Shown here piece by piece: positions 37,534 to 46,931 of a DNA stretch of 64,000 bases. The translations under genes were made by a program, and so were the position numbers. The stretch covers positions 1,798,001-1,862,000 of the forward strand of contig NZ_CP113942.1 of the NCBI RefSeq assembly GCF_029392815.1. Reading direction: 5' to 3'. The stretch's first letter is position 1. Every line of letters starts with the position of its first letter. This DNA comes from Bifidobacterium sp. ESL0682 (GTDB taxonomy: Bacteria > Actinomycetota > Actinomycetes > Actinomycetales > Bifidobacteriaceae). The notes below the pieces were generated by a model that was given only the letters and a program-made list of their open reading frames with translations, was not told the origin of the DNA and did no database searches.

Positions 37534-39315
37534 ATGTCACACATCGACAACGCACCGCAACCATCCGCCCATGCCAACGGCTCTACCCCAGCCGACCTGT
37601 GGTGGAAGCAAGCGGTGGTCTACCAGATCTACCCCCGCAGCTTCAAGGATTCCACTGGTTCCGGCTTGGGCGACCTCAAAGGCATCACCAGCAAGATGGG
37701 CTATCTGAAAGAACTCGGCGTGGACGCGGTATGGCTCTCGCCGTTCTACCCTTCCGAGCTGGCCGACGGCGGCTATGACGTGCAGGATTACCGCAACGTC
37801 GATCCGCGTCTGGGCACCATGGACGATTTCGACGACATGGTTGCGGCGGCCCATGAGGCCGGCATCAAGGTGGTTGTCGACATCGTGCCGAACCACTCCT
37901 CCCGTCTGCATCCCTGGTTCCAGGAAGCCCTCAATTCTGAGCCGGGTTCCGACGCGCGTAACCGCTATATCTTCCGCGACGGCAAAGGCCCAAACGGCGA
38001 CGAGCCGCCGACCAAGTGGATCGCCAACTTCGGCGGTTCGGCATGGACCCGCGTGCCTGACGGCCAGTGGTACCTGCACTTGTTCGCCAAGGAACAGCCG
38101 GACTTCAACTGGGACAATCGTGAGGTGCGCGACGACTTCCTGAAGACTCTGAAATTCTGGTGCGACCACGGCACCGACGGCTTCCGCGTGGATGTGGCCG
38201 AAGGCCTGGCCAAAGACCTTGACCGCGACGATCTCGACAACTATGACGTCGACGCGATGCACATAACCGTCGAAGATGGCACGCACCCGGTCTATGACCG
38301 CGACGAAGTGCACGAGATCTTCCGCGAATGGCGCAGCGAGGTCTTCGACAAGTACACACCAGCCCGTTTCGCGGTCGGCGAGGCCTGGGTGCCGGCTTCC
38401 CGTCAATATCTCTATGCCCGTCCTGATGAACTCGGCCAGGTCTTCAACTTCAAGTTCGCCGAGTGCAACTGGCTGCGCGACGAGATGCACGAGGCCATCG
38501 AGGACGGCATCGCTTCTGCCGCACGTACCAACGGCTCCACCTCCACTTGGGTGATGGGCAACCACGATGTGCCCCGCAGCGCCTCGCGTTACGCTCTTCC
38601 ACAAATCAAGACCGACAATGGCCTCTACCATGCCGTGGCCAATGACTGGCTGCTGCGCAACGGCTCCACTTATCATGAGAATCGCGAACTGGGTACCAAG
38701 CGCGCCCGTGCCGCGGTGATGCTGGAAATGGCACTGCCGGGTTCGGCATACGTCTACCAAGGCGAAGAACTCGGACTCTTCGAAGTTCCCGATATCCCGT
38801 GGGACGAACTCGAGGACCCGTGGGCCTTCGGCACTCGCCGCGACCTGACCAAGAAGGGACGCGACGGCTGCCGCGTGCCACTGCCTTGGCAGTCAAGCGC
38901 AAGCACCTTCGGCTTCTCCCCTGAGCAGCAGGCCGACGGCAGCAACGCCGAGAAGCCCCATCTGCCGCAGCCCGCATGGTTCTCCGACTATGCCGTGGAC
39001 AGCGAGGAAGCCGATGACGATTCGATGCTGGCGCATTATCGCCGCGTGTTGAAGCTACGCCACGAGCTGCAGACTCCAGACACCTCCCTGACCTGGCTTG
39101 ATGACTATGACAGCCAGTCCAATCTCCATGACGGAGCTGACGGCAATCTGGGCGGCTCCATCGCCTATCGTCGTGCCAACGGCTGGGCAAACATCACCAA
39201 CTTCAGTGCTGAGCCGATGGCCCTGCCCGAAGGTGAAGTGCTGCTGAGCTCCAGCCCGCTCACCGATGACGGCAAGCTGCCGCAGGACACCTCCGCGTGG
39301 ATGCGTCTGCAATAA
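37534..39315 (+). CDS. GH13 alpha-glucosidase (oligo-1,6-glucosidase type)
   Basis: The 593-residue cytosolic enzyme starts at an ATG with AAGGAG 6 nt upstream. The conserved GH13 regions are VVDIVPNHSS (region I), GFRVDVAEGL with the nucleophile Asp220 (II), VGEAWV with acid/base Glu283 (III) and MGNHDVPR with Asp345 (IV). VVYQIYPRSFKDSTGSGLGDL near residue 28 places it with alpha-glucosidases acting on short alpha-1,4/1,6 or alpha-1,1/1,2-type glucosides rather than on starch. It is the last gene of the LacI-linked operon. No signal peptide is seen. A terminator follows at 39376. Confidence 0.95.
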   Translation: MSHIDNAPQPSAHANGSTPADLWWKQAVVYQIYPRSFKDSTGSGLGDLKGITSKMGYLKELGVDAVWLSPFYPSELADGGYDVQDYRNVDPRLGTMDDFDDMVAAAHEAGIKVVVDIVPNHSSRLHPWFQEALNSEPGSDARNRYIFRDGKGPNGDEPPTKWIANFGGSAWTRVPDGQWYLHLFAKEQPDFNWDNREVRDDFLKTLKFWCDHGTDGFRVDVAEGLAKDLDRDDLDNYDVDAMHITVEDGTHPVYDRDEVHEIFREWRSEVFDKYTPARFAVGEAWVPASRQYLYARPDELGQVFNFKFAECNWLRDEMHEAIEDGIASAARTNGSTSTWVMGNHDVPRSASRYALPQIKTDNGLYHAVANDWLLRNGSTYHENRELGTKRARAAVMLEMALPGSAYVYQGEELGLFEVPDIPWDELEDPWAFGTRRDLTKKGRDGCRVPLPWQSSASTFGFSPEQQADGSNAEKPHLPQPAWFSDYAVDSEEADDDSMLAHYRRVLKLRHELQTPDTSLTWLDDYDSQSNLHDGADGNLGGSIAYRRANGWANITNFSAEPMALPEGEVLLSSSPLTDDGKLPQDTSAWMRLQ

Positions 39316-39375
39316 AGCCGATTTACTTCTTATAAGTGCGTATTCTTTGCCCCTACCCTTTGAGGGACAAAGAAA

Positions 39376-39423
39376 CGGAAGCCGGGTTCCTTGTACTTCA
39401 TGGAATCCAGCTTCCGCGTTTTC
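39376..39423 (+). terminator. Rho-independent terminator of the glucosidase operon
   Basis: CGGAAGCCGGGTTCC (39376-39390) pairs with GGAATCCAGCTTCCG (39402-39416), with one mismatch and one G-U, followed by CGTTTTC. It lies 61 nt after the stop, and its A-rich left flank could also serve gatD from the other side. Confidence 0.75.
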
Positions 39424-39579
39424 AGCCTTCTTCTTTACTTCGTTTAGCGCCATCCCCCAATAAAAGACAACTTCTAATGGCACATCTTATGGCTGAATTC
39501 CTGCTCTATGCGCGTATAGCAGGTAAACGCCATGCGTCCGGGCCTCGATATGCCTATGCGAAATGCACAGACAATCCTC

Positions 39580-40372
39580 TCATCTTGGGCGAGAAATGGC
39601 TACGTCACGCGCATTGGCGGCAAGCTCGTCGATGTGGGCGAGCTCGGCCTTTTGAGCGGCACTTTGCTGCGGCTCGAATTCGCCGTAGCGGTGGACGGCG
39701 GCGGCGCGGATGAGGAAATCGGAGACCTTTGGGTTCTTGGGCAGCAGCGGGCCGTGCATGTAGGTGCCGATGACGTTGTGGACGATGGCGCCTTCGGTGC
39801 GGTCTTCGCCGTTGTTGCCCCAGCCCTCGTGGTCGACGTGGCCAAACGGTTGCACGCCTTCGCGCAGGAAGGTCTGGCCGGAATGATTCTCGTAGCCGAT
39901 GATGTCACCGAACTGGTCGGAATGTTCCAAGAGGTTGCCGATCATACGCGTTTCGCGGCCCTCGGTGTAGACACCGAAAACGCCGATACCGTCGAGTTTA
40001 GTGCCGTCGATGGTCTCGAAATACTCGCCGAAGAGCTGGTACATGCCACAGATCATAAGCATCGGCACGTCCTCTTGTGCGAGCCGACGCAGGATGTCCG
40101 CACGCTTGAAGAAGTCTTCAGAAATCTTCTTCTGTCCGTTATCTTGCCCGCCGCCGCCGAGAATCATGTCGACATGCTCCGGCCATAGGTCGCCTGTTGT
40201 AGGTATGGATGACCGGTTCGTAGCCGTAAAGCGCAAGCCGACGCTTGATGGTGAGCACATTGCCCCAGTCACCATAGATGTTCATATCCTTGGGATAAAT
40301 GGACATCACGTCGATGGGACGGGCGGCCACTGGAGATTGCATATTACCGTTGTTTTCGGTCATCGGACTCAC
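39580..40372 (-). pseudogene. gatD: Lipid II isoglutaminyl synthase glutaminase subunit GatD, frame broken once
   Basis: Two frames combine. The first starts at a GTG (40372) that overlaps the murT stop, or at the ATG at 40363, and encodes MSIYPKDMNIYGDWGNVLTI and the GYEPVIHTYN strand. The second resumes with GDLWPEHVDMILGGGGQDNGQ and has the nucleophile Cys in LMICGMYQLFGEYF and the His of GTYMHGPLLPKNP (CobB/CobQ-like class I amidotransferase). The break is near 40195, where one base is extra or two are missing. GatD supplies ammonia to MurT for amidation of the D-Glu carboxyl in lipid II, an essential step in most bacteria that have it, so an assembly error is likely. Confidence 0.88.
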
Positions 40373-42074
40373 TTCCCCACCCCGGCGTCGGCGACTTCGG
40401 CGTATTTGCCAAGCTCCGAGCGCACCTTAAGCATCGCGGTATACGTGCAATAGATATGTTTCGGTGTGCCTGGATTGGCTGTGACGAACTTACGAACGGC
40501 CTCTTCAAGATTCGTGTCGGTTTCCGCCACGTTTACACCTTCATATTCCAAGCGCAGCGCCATGTCCCAGGCACGCACGCCTGAAACCATCTTGACACCG
40601 GTGCCGCACAACGAAGTAAAATCAACGTCCCACAGCCAGCTCATGTCACGCCCGTCGGCATATTCGTCGTTGATCACGATCATGGTGTCGTGGCCAGCCG
40701 GCGTAAAGCTCGAAAGCGACATCCTGAAGCCCATCGGGTTCTTGACCAGCAGCAGCTCAACGGGGGCGCCGTCGACGTTGATGACCTCGCCACGGCCGAA
40801 CGCCGGGGTGACATGCGAAAGTGCCCGCATCAGCCGCTCGTCGCGCGCCCTGGGCAGGGTGGTGTTCGCGTTTTTCATTTCCTCGGTGACAGCACGCACC
40901 ACGGCGAGCGCCGCAGCCGCGTTGAACAGGTTATAGACGCCCTCCAGTTGGACTTTCGTCTCGAATTCGGCGTCATCCATCACAAATTCCGCCTCGTGAT
41001 CGCCCACGCGGTTCAGCACCACGTCCGCAAGGCGATGAGATGCCAACGAATCAGACATGGCCGCAGAGGCCGAAACCGTTTCGCGCGCGTCAAGCTTAGG
41101 AATAACGCGGTTTCCCGCGGAATCAGTAGCGGTGTTGGAATCACTAGAAACAGCTTCCTGCGCTGATGCCCTGACACCATCACTACTTGCAAGAGGCGAT
41201 GAAGCTTTTTCAGTTTGTTGCTGGAGGTTTCCGGCGGCGGAGATCTTGGCGATCCCATCATGATCAGCGTGTGAAACGGCTCCAGGAGCAACGGCACTGG
41301 CCAATGCCGTATTGACGCCCTTCACCTTCCCGGCCGCCTTTTCTGCGGCTGACAAATCCCCGCATGCATATCATCGTCGGATGGGAAAAGCTTGCGCAAC
41401 TCATCGGAAAGGCCGAAATAACGGACCTGCGTACCTTCCGGCACCACGTCCGCGAGCGCCGCGATTCGGCGGTCCTCACGGTTCAACACCACTGTCCCCG
41501 TCGTCGCCTCGGCAACTTTGCTCAGCAGCCGCGCGGTGTTGTCGATCTCGCCGAAACGGTCGAGTTGGTCGCGCATCACGTTCAGCAGCAAGGCGTAACG
41601 CGGTTTGACCTGCTGGACGAAATGCACCGCATACGCCTCGTCAAGCTCCAGCACCGCGATGTCCGCGTCGAGCTTGCCGGAGGCTGAGACCTCGGTGAGC
41701 AACGCTGAAACGACCCCACGAGTGAAATTGGAACCGGTCGGGTTAGTGAATACCTTGAGATTCAGGTCTTTCAAGATCGAGGCAATCATGCGGGTGGTCG
41801 TGGTCTTGCCGTTCGTGCCGGAAACCAACACGACTCCGTAAGGCAACTGGCCCAGCGTTCGCACCAGGAACGTCGGATCGATTGTCTCGACGACCTTGCC
41901 CGGGAATGCACTACCGCCATGATGCAGCAGCCGCGAAAGCCCGCGAACCGCCTTGCCGATGGTCGGAGTAGCAAAGGCGTTCCACGGTTTGCGCAGCGTC
42001 GAAGCTTCGTCCGATATGCCGCTTTTCTTGTTGCCGTCCTGGCCGGTCTCATTGACGTTGTTCTGAGTATTCAT
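40369..42074 (-). pseudogene. murT: Lipid II isoglutaminyl synthase subunit MurT, frame broken once
   Basis: The first frame (ATG at 42074) has the Mur-ligase P-loop VLVSGTNGKTTTTRMIA and LELDEAYAVHFVQQVKPRY, LNVMRDQLDRFGE. The second resumes in DLSAAEKAAGKVK and ends in the DUF1727 region (GRGEVINVDGAPVELLLVKNPMGFRMSL). Restoring one G in the CCCC/GGGG run at 41358-41361 gives ...MHAGDLSAAEKAAG.... Where Firmicute MurT proteins carry a four-Cys zinc ribbon, this protein has about 100 residues of Ala/Ser/Asp-rich sequence with no Cys. The pair with gatD (4-nt overlap) forms the amidotransferase complex acting on lipid II at the membrane. Confidence 0.9.
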
Positions 42075-42169
42075 GATTCACCGACTTTGCATAAACGACG
42101 GGTGTACCGGCTGAGACGACTGCGCTGATTGAACTATTCGACGGACGTTCATTTGCGATTTGCCAACCA

Positions 42170-43609
42170 TCAGACCCCCTGGTTGTAGTCCTGCGGCATA
42201 TCCTGGAAGCGCGAGACGTCGCCGCGGAAGGCGAGCGGGTACGTGCCAGTCTTGCCGTTGCGGTGCTTCGCGAGGATGATGTCGGCCTCGCCCGGCCTGT
42301 CCTCTTCGTTGTAGAAATCGGGACGATGGACGAGGAAGACCACGTCGGCATCCTGCTCGATGGAGCCGGATTCACGCAAATCGGCGAGTTGAGGTTTCTT
42401 GTCGTTACGCATTTCGGGGCCACGGTTGAGCTGAGACAGCGCGACCACTGGAACTTCAAGTTCCTTGGCCAGCAGCTTCAGCGCACGCGAGAAACCTGAA
42501 ACCTCTTGCTGACGGCTCTCCTCCTGCTTGCCTGAGCTCATGAGCTGCAGGTAATCGATGATAACGAGCTTCAGATCATTGGTCTGCTTCAAGCGGCGGC
42601 ACTTCGCACGAATCTCCATCAGGCTCATGTTCGGGCTGTCGTCGAGGAACAACGGCGCATTCTGCATCGCCGTCCAGAAGTCGTTGAGCGTATTCCAGCG
42701 CTCCGGGGTCAGGCTATCGTTGTCCGCACGACGCAGAGCAACCAGAGGGATACCGGTTTCGGCGGAGATGATACGCTGTGCGAGCTCGGTTTTGCTCATC
42801 TCGAGCGAGAAAATGACGGTGGTCAGATTGTTGTGCAGTGCAGCGGAACGCGCGAAATCCACGCCCAACGTGGACTTGCCCATAGCTGGACGGCCGGCGA
42901 CCACAATCATCTGGCCGGGCTGCAGACCTTGCGTCTCATCGTCAATACCCTTGAAGCCTGTCGGCACGCCCTTTTCGATGGTGCCGTTCTGGAGGGCGTC
43001 GAGCTGGTCGAGCGCATCATGAACCACTGGGCCGATGGCCTCGTAGTCCTGGCGCACCTTGCCCACGCTCATCTCGTAGACCTCGGACTGAGCCAGGTTC
43101 ACCACATCTTCGGCCTGCGAGCCTTCAGCGGAATAACCGAGCTGGGCGATTTTCGTGCCGGCGGCGATGACATTGCGCAGGATGGCACGCTGGTGGACGA
43201 TTTCGGCATAATACGTGGCGTTGGCTGCGGTCGGCACTGCGGCCACCAGGCTGTGCAGATAATCGGCGCCGCCCACTTTTTCAAGGTCGCCGTCTTTGAG
43301 CAGCGCGTTGGCGACAAGCACCGCGTCAACCGGTTCAGAGGCGGAGAACAGGGTGATGATTGCCTCATAGATGGTTTGGTGCTTGGGCTGGTAGAAATCG
43401 GAGACGTCGATCATCTGCGAGACCTCGCCGATGGCATCCTTGCTCATCAGCATGCCGCCCAACACGGCCATTTCCGCGTCATCGTCATGCGGCGGCACGC
43501 GATCGAACAACGTCGCATTGGCTGCCGAAGTATCGCTGTTGAACTTGTCCAAGCCAAAATCGCCGCCCGAACGCGAGCGCGAAGAGTCCCAAGAATTTCC
43601 GTCTGCCAT
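42170..43609 (-). CDS. dnaB: Replicative DNA helicase DnaB
   Basis: The start is the ATG at 43609 (AGGCGG upstream), giving 479 residues; an open extension to 43774 lacks similarity. The N-terminal primase-interaction domain has RVPPHDDDAEMAVLGGMLMSKDAI. The RecA-like C-terminal domain shows Walker A GRPAMGKST, IFSLEMSKTELAQRI, Walker B LKLVIIDYLQLM, LSQLNRGPE and RESGSIEQDADVV. DnaB is the hexameric 5'-3' replication-fork helicase. A cluster of DnaA boxes precedes it. No intein is present. It is followed by murT-gatD on the same strand, 95 bp away. Confidence 0.97.
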   Translation of the reverse strand: MADGNSWDSSRSRSGGDFGLDKFNSDTSAANATLFDRVPPHDDDAEMAVLGGMLMSKDAIGEVSQMIDVSDFYQPKHQTIYEAIITLFSASEPVDAVLVANALLKDGDLEKVGGADYLHSLVAAVPTAANATYYAEIVHQRAILRNVIAAGTKIAQLGYSAEGSQAEDVVNLAQSEVYEMSVGKVRQDYEAIGPVVHDALDQLDALQNGTIEKGVPTGFKGIDDETQGLQPGQMIVVAGRPAMGKSTLGVDFARSAALHNNLTTVIFSLEMSKTELAQRIISAETGIPLVALRRADNDSLTPERWNTLNDFWTAMQNAPLFLDDSPNMSLMEIRAKCRRLKQTNDLKLVIIDYLQLMSSGKQEESRQQEVSGFSRALKLLAKELEVPVVALSQLNRGPEMRNDKKPQLADLRESGSIEQDADVVFLVHRPDFYNEEDRPGEADIILAKHRNGKTGTYPLAFRGDVSRFQDMPQDYNQGV

Positions 43610-43760
43610 GCCGCCTAGCTTAACCAATTCCTCGTAAAAAATCAGTATTTTGCGCGCTCTTCCTCCGAAAGCTCTACAAGCATGCGGTGATGATGTCCTC
43701 TTCGGATTCGAAAGTCGAATGCGACACGCACGGGCTATTGCATGTGGACAAGAAAATAAG

Positions 43761-43846
43761 TTATCCACATTCAAGGCGTGTCACTGGGGACAATACACAA
43801 AGTTATCCACACCATGGGGATAACTCAGTGCATAATATGGGGATAG
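43761..43846. promoter_or_regulatory. Cluster of DnaA boxes upstream of dnaB
   Basis: Two perfect consensus DnaA boxes, TTATCCACA at 43761-43769 and 43803-43811, lie 42 bp apart in the same orientation. Two inverted variants follow: TTATCCCCA (43815-43823, minus) and CTATCCCCA (43838-43846, minus). The cluster is 150-240 bp upstream of the dnaB start, in a 411-bp gap otherwise without genes (an ATG-less, T-rich stretch toward murA). DnaA may regulate dnaB here, or the sites titrate DnaA; there is no dnaA/dnaN context for an origin. Confidence 0.6.
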
Positions 43847-44020
43847 AGCAATCCTAATCAACCTTCGATTTGCCTATTCCGCTACCCTGTGATACATCGC
43901 TCGTCTGCTCAAAAATCGGGCTTGCCCATTACTGCCACATACTGATTTTTGCGACAAAGAAAATCTCCCCACCGGAATATCCGGCAGGGAGATCATGTGA
44001 ACAGTTACGGCCTATCGATT

Positions 44021-45346
44021 TCAGTCGAAATCGGCTCCGAGGGCGGCGAGCTTGCCGCGGAAGTCGGCGTAACCACGATCGATCAGGCTGATGCCCTGCA
44101 CGTTCGACGGGCCGTTGGCCGCGAGCGCCGCGATGAGGTGGCTGAAGCCGCCGCGCAGGTCCGGCACATCGATATCGCGGCCTTCGAGCGGCGTGGGCCC
44201 GAAGATGACGGCAGAATGCTTGTAGTTACGCTGTTGGAAGCGGCACGGCAGGCTGCCAAGGCACTCACGGTAAAGCTGGATGGTGGCGCCCATCTGCACC
44301 AGCGGCTTGGTGAAGCCGAAACGGTTCTCGTAAACGGTCTCGTGCACGATCGACAGGCCGTTGGCCTGGGTCAGTGCGACGACTAGCGGCTGCTGCCAGT
44401 CGGTCATGAAGCCGGGATGCACGTCGGTCTCGATGGCCACGGGCTTCAAATCCCCGCCCGGATGCCAGAAACGGATGCCTTCGTCGGTAACGTTGAACTC
44501 GCCGCCAATCTTGCGATAGACGTTGAGGAAGGTCATCATCTCGGGCTGCGTGGCGCCCTTGACGAAAATGTCGCCGTGCGTGGCGAGCGCAGCCGAAGCC
44601 CAAGAAGCGGCCTCGATACGGTCGGTCAGCGCGGTATGAGTGAAGCCTTTGAGCTCCTTGACGCCCTCGATACGGAAAGTACGGTCGACATCGACGGAAA
44701 TAATGGCACCCATCTTCTGCAGAACCGCGACCAGATCCATAATCTCAGGTTCGGTGGCCGCACCGGAAAGCTCCGTCTTGCCCTCGGCCTGAACGGCGGC
44801 CAGAAGCGTCTGCTCGGTCGCTCCAACGGATGGATACGGGAGGTGGATCTTCGCGCCATGCAGGCCGTTGGGAGCGGTGATGTGGATGCCGTCCTGATGT
44901 TCCTTATCGACATTGGCACCGAGTTTGCGCAGGGTCTCCAGATGGAAGTCAATCGGTCGTCCGCCGATATTGCATCCGCCCAGTTGCGGGATGAACGCCT
45001 CGCCCAAACGGTGCAGCAGCGGGCCGGAGAACAGAATCGGAATGCGGGAGGAGCCGGAAAGCGTATCAACGTCGGCCACATCGGCGAGCTGAACGTTGGT
45101 CGCGTCAATCTTCAATGTGCCCTTGTCGTCATCCCAGTCGACAGTTGCGCCATGCAGACGCAACAGGTCGGAGACAACGTGGACGTCGCGAATCTCAGGA
45201 ACGTTTTTGAGCACGGAGACACCGGGCGCAAGCAGAGCCGCGACCATTGCCTTGCTTACGAAATTCTTGGCGCCGCGCACCTTGATGGTTCCGTTGAGCG
45301 GTTTGCCGCCTTCGACGTGCAGGACATCTTGTGTAGTATCTGCCAA
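44021..45346 (-). CDS. murA: UDP-N-acetylglucosamine 1-carboxyvinyltransferase
   Basis: The product is 441 residues from a TTG at 45346, 6 nt after AGAGG; the upstream TTG at 45352 sits directly on that site. The catalytic Lys-Asn pair is in VRGAKNFVSKAM, and the PEP-binding, fosfomycin-reactive Cys is in PQLGGCNIGGRPID (about residue 125), so the enzyme is expected to be of the fosfomycin-sensitive Cys type rather than the Asp type. The C-terminal half has DRIEAASWASAALA and DLRGGFSHLIAALAA. MurA commits UDP-GlcNAc to peptidoglycan synthesis. It stands on the minus strand downstream of a 494-bp gap and upstream of the DnaA-box region. Confidence 0.95.
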   Translation of the reverse strand: MADTTQDVLHVEGGKPLNGTIKVRGAKNFVSKAMVAALLAPGVSVLKNVPEIRDVHVVSDLLRLHGATVDWDDDKGTLKIDATNVQLADVADVDTLSGSSRIPILFSGPLLHRLGEAFIPQLGGCNIGGRPIDFHLETLRKLGANVDKEHQDGIHITAPNGLHGAKIHLPYPSVGATEQTLLAAVQAEGKTELSGAATEPEIMDLVAVLQKMGAIISVDVDRTFRIEGVKELKGFTHTALTDRIEAASWASAALATHGDIFVKGATQPEMMTFLNVYRKIGGEFNVTDEGIRFWHPGGDLKPVAIETDVHPGFMTDWQQPLVVALTQANGLSIVHETVYENRFGFTKPLVQMGATIQLYRECLGSLPCRFQQRNYKHSAVIFGPTPLEGRDIDVPDLRGGFSHLIAALAANGPSNVQGISLIDRGYADFRGKLAALGADFD

Positions 45347-45840
45347 AATCAACCTCTTTCGTCGGCTCTCTATTAAGCGAGCTTACTACTACATAGTGTG
45401 CCACAGCGGTTGTGGTGGCTCGGTGAAGCATCCACGAAAATGCGCCCGAAGCCGAACGGATTCGCTGCAACTGCGCAATTTGACCCGGCAAAATGGTGTA
45501 AAACCGCCATTCAGAGCGATTGTTCAGTCATTACTATTACTGTCTCATTTTTGACGATATGTTTCATGACAAACAACATGCGCTCGTCCACTTCGCGGGC
45601 TCTGGCATTGTCTAATAAACCCAAGATAGACAGCAATTGAGCAATCATCAAGCGACGTTTCCGTTTTAGTCATTCCAAAACCAAACACCATCTGTTCTTC
45701 AGCGTCAAGGGTCAGAGATTCGGGATACGATGATGTATCAATCTGTAATGATCAGCAGTCAAACACGAACCGCCAGAGATTGAAGTGAAACTCGATGCAA
45801 TCGCATCGGGCCAACGTCAATGTCAGTGAAAGGACATCGC
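45347..45840. other. Intergenic region between murA and the quinone oxidoreductase gene
   Basis: This is a divergent promoter region. No frame has coding character; small open frames here have atypical composition and no ribosome-binding site. No hairpin, repeat or RNA gene was recognised. The plus-strand ribosome-binding site GAAAGGA for the next gene lies at its right end. Confidence 0.3.
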
Positions 45841-46830
45841 ATGAAAGGCATCGTCTACACACAATTCGGAGCGCCCAAAGAGGCTCTGCACGTCGAGGAA
45901 GTCGACAAGCCGACGATTGAGGACAACCAGGTCCTGGTGAATGTCAAGGCTTCATCGCTGAATCTCGCGGATTACATGCGGTTCATCGAGCCGGTGATGG
46001 GCAAGGAAATGAGCCCGATGATGCGCAATATGGACGAGAACGTCATCCATGCGCTGGGCAAGGTGCTCGGCGTCGATGTCGCCGGCGTGGTCGAGGAAGT
46101 CGGCAACAAGGTCACCGATGTGAAGCCGGGAGACGAAGTGTTCGGCGCTACCCCGATGCTCATCGGCGCATGGGCGGAATACACAGTCATCAACGACGGC
46201 GATCTTTACCTGAAACCGACGAATCTGAGCTTTGAGGAAGCGGCAACGTTGCCGGCAGCCGCGCAGGTTGCGTTGAGCGAGGTTCGTCTGGCGGACATCA
46301 AGCCCGGGCAAAACGTGCTCGTCAACGGCGCCACCGGCGGAGTCGGACTGTTCACCTTGCAGATCGCCAAGGCGTTTGGCGCAACGGTGACCGCGGTATG
46401 CAGCACTCACAACGTTGATCTCGTGCGTTCGTTCGGCGCCGACAAGGTGATCGATTACACCAAAGAGGACTTCACAAAATCCAGCGATCGCTATGATTGC
46501 ATCCTCGCCGTCAATGGCTATGCGACGCTCGAGCAGTACCGCGACTTGCTTGCTGACGGCGGCGTCTACGTTCCCGTCGGCGGCATGCAGCAAACCGGCG
46601 AAGCCAACCAGCGTGGCAAGGAATGCTTCGAAGGCACCGGCAAATCGTTGCGCAGCATCGGGTTCGCGCAGATGAAGAAGGAATACCCCTACATCAAGGA
46701 GCTCGCCGAAAACAAGGCCATCACGCCCGTCATTGACAGGACCTTCGCCATCACCGACATCGCCGAAGCCATCGAATTCGCGGTGAACCACCATCCGCAG
46801 GGCAAGATTGCGCTGAGCTACAACTTCTAA
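45841..46830 (+). CDS. NAD(P)H:quinone oxidoreductase, zinc-less MDR alcohol dehydrogenase family
   Basis: The ATG at 45841 with GAAAGGA 7 nt upstream gives 329 residues; an in-frame ATG at 45820 is less supported. The GroES-like N-domain shows GVDVAGVVEEVGNKVTDVKPGDEV, the NAD(P)-binding motif is VLVNGATGGVGLFTLQIAK, and no structural or catalytic zinc Cys ligands are present, as in quinone oxidoreductases (QOR/YhdH-like). It ends with the usual HHPQGKIALSYNF. It likely reduces quinones or enones; the physiological substrate is unknown. A hairpin terminator and the tandem repeats separate it from convergent leuD. Confidence 0.88.
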   Translation: MKGIVYTQFGAPKEALHVEEVDKPTIEDNQVLVNVKASSLNLADYMRFIEPVMGKEMSPMMRNMDENVIHALGKVLGVDVAGVVEEVGNKVTDVKPGDEVFGATPMLIGAWAEYTVINDGDLYLKPTNLSFEEAATLPAAAQVALSEVRLADIKPGQNVLVNGATGGVGLFTLQIAKAFGATVTAVCSTHNVDLVRSFGADKVIDYTKEDFTKSSDRYDCILAVNGYATLEQYRDLLADGGVYVPVGGMQQTGEANQRGKECFEGTGKSLRSIGFAQMKKEYPYIKELAENKAITPVIDRTFAITDIAEAIEFAVNHHPQGKIALSYNF

Positions 46831-46862
46831 ACCTTTCAACATATAGTTGAATATGATTGAGC

Positions 46863-46903
46863 CCTTATCCTGATGAATAATCAGAGTAAGGACTCAGTTT
46901 TTA
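46863..46903 (+). terminator. Terminator of the quinone oxidoreductase gene
   Basis: CCTTATCCTGAT and ATCAGAGTAAGG form a 12-bp stem with one mismatch and one wobble, followed by ACTCAGTTTTTAT. It lies 33 nt after the stop codon. Confidence 0.65.
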
Positions 46904-46931
46904 TATCCGAATTGAAAATCTATCTACGCCT

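Noticed and set aside
43740-43860. Chromosomal origin of replication
   Set aside because: DnaA boxes are present, but no dnaA, dnaN, recF or AT-rich unwinding element is nearby.
44417-45376. A 319-residue plus-strand open frame opposite murA
   Set aside because: Antisense shadow of murA; no family features.
45398-45640. Small plus-strand open frame in the murA-oxidoreductase gap
   Set aside because: Atypical composition, no ribosome-binding site and no similarity that I recognise.
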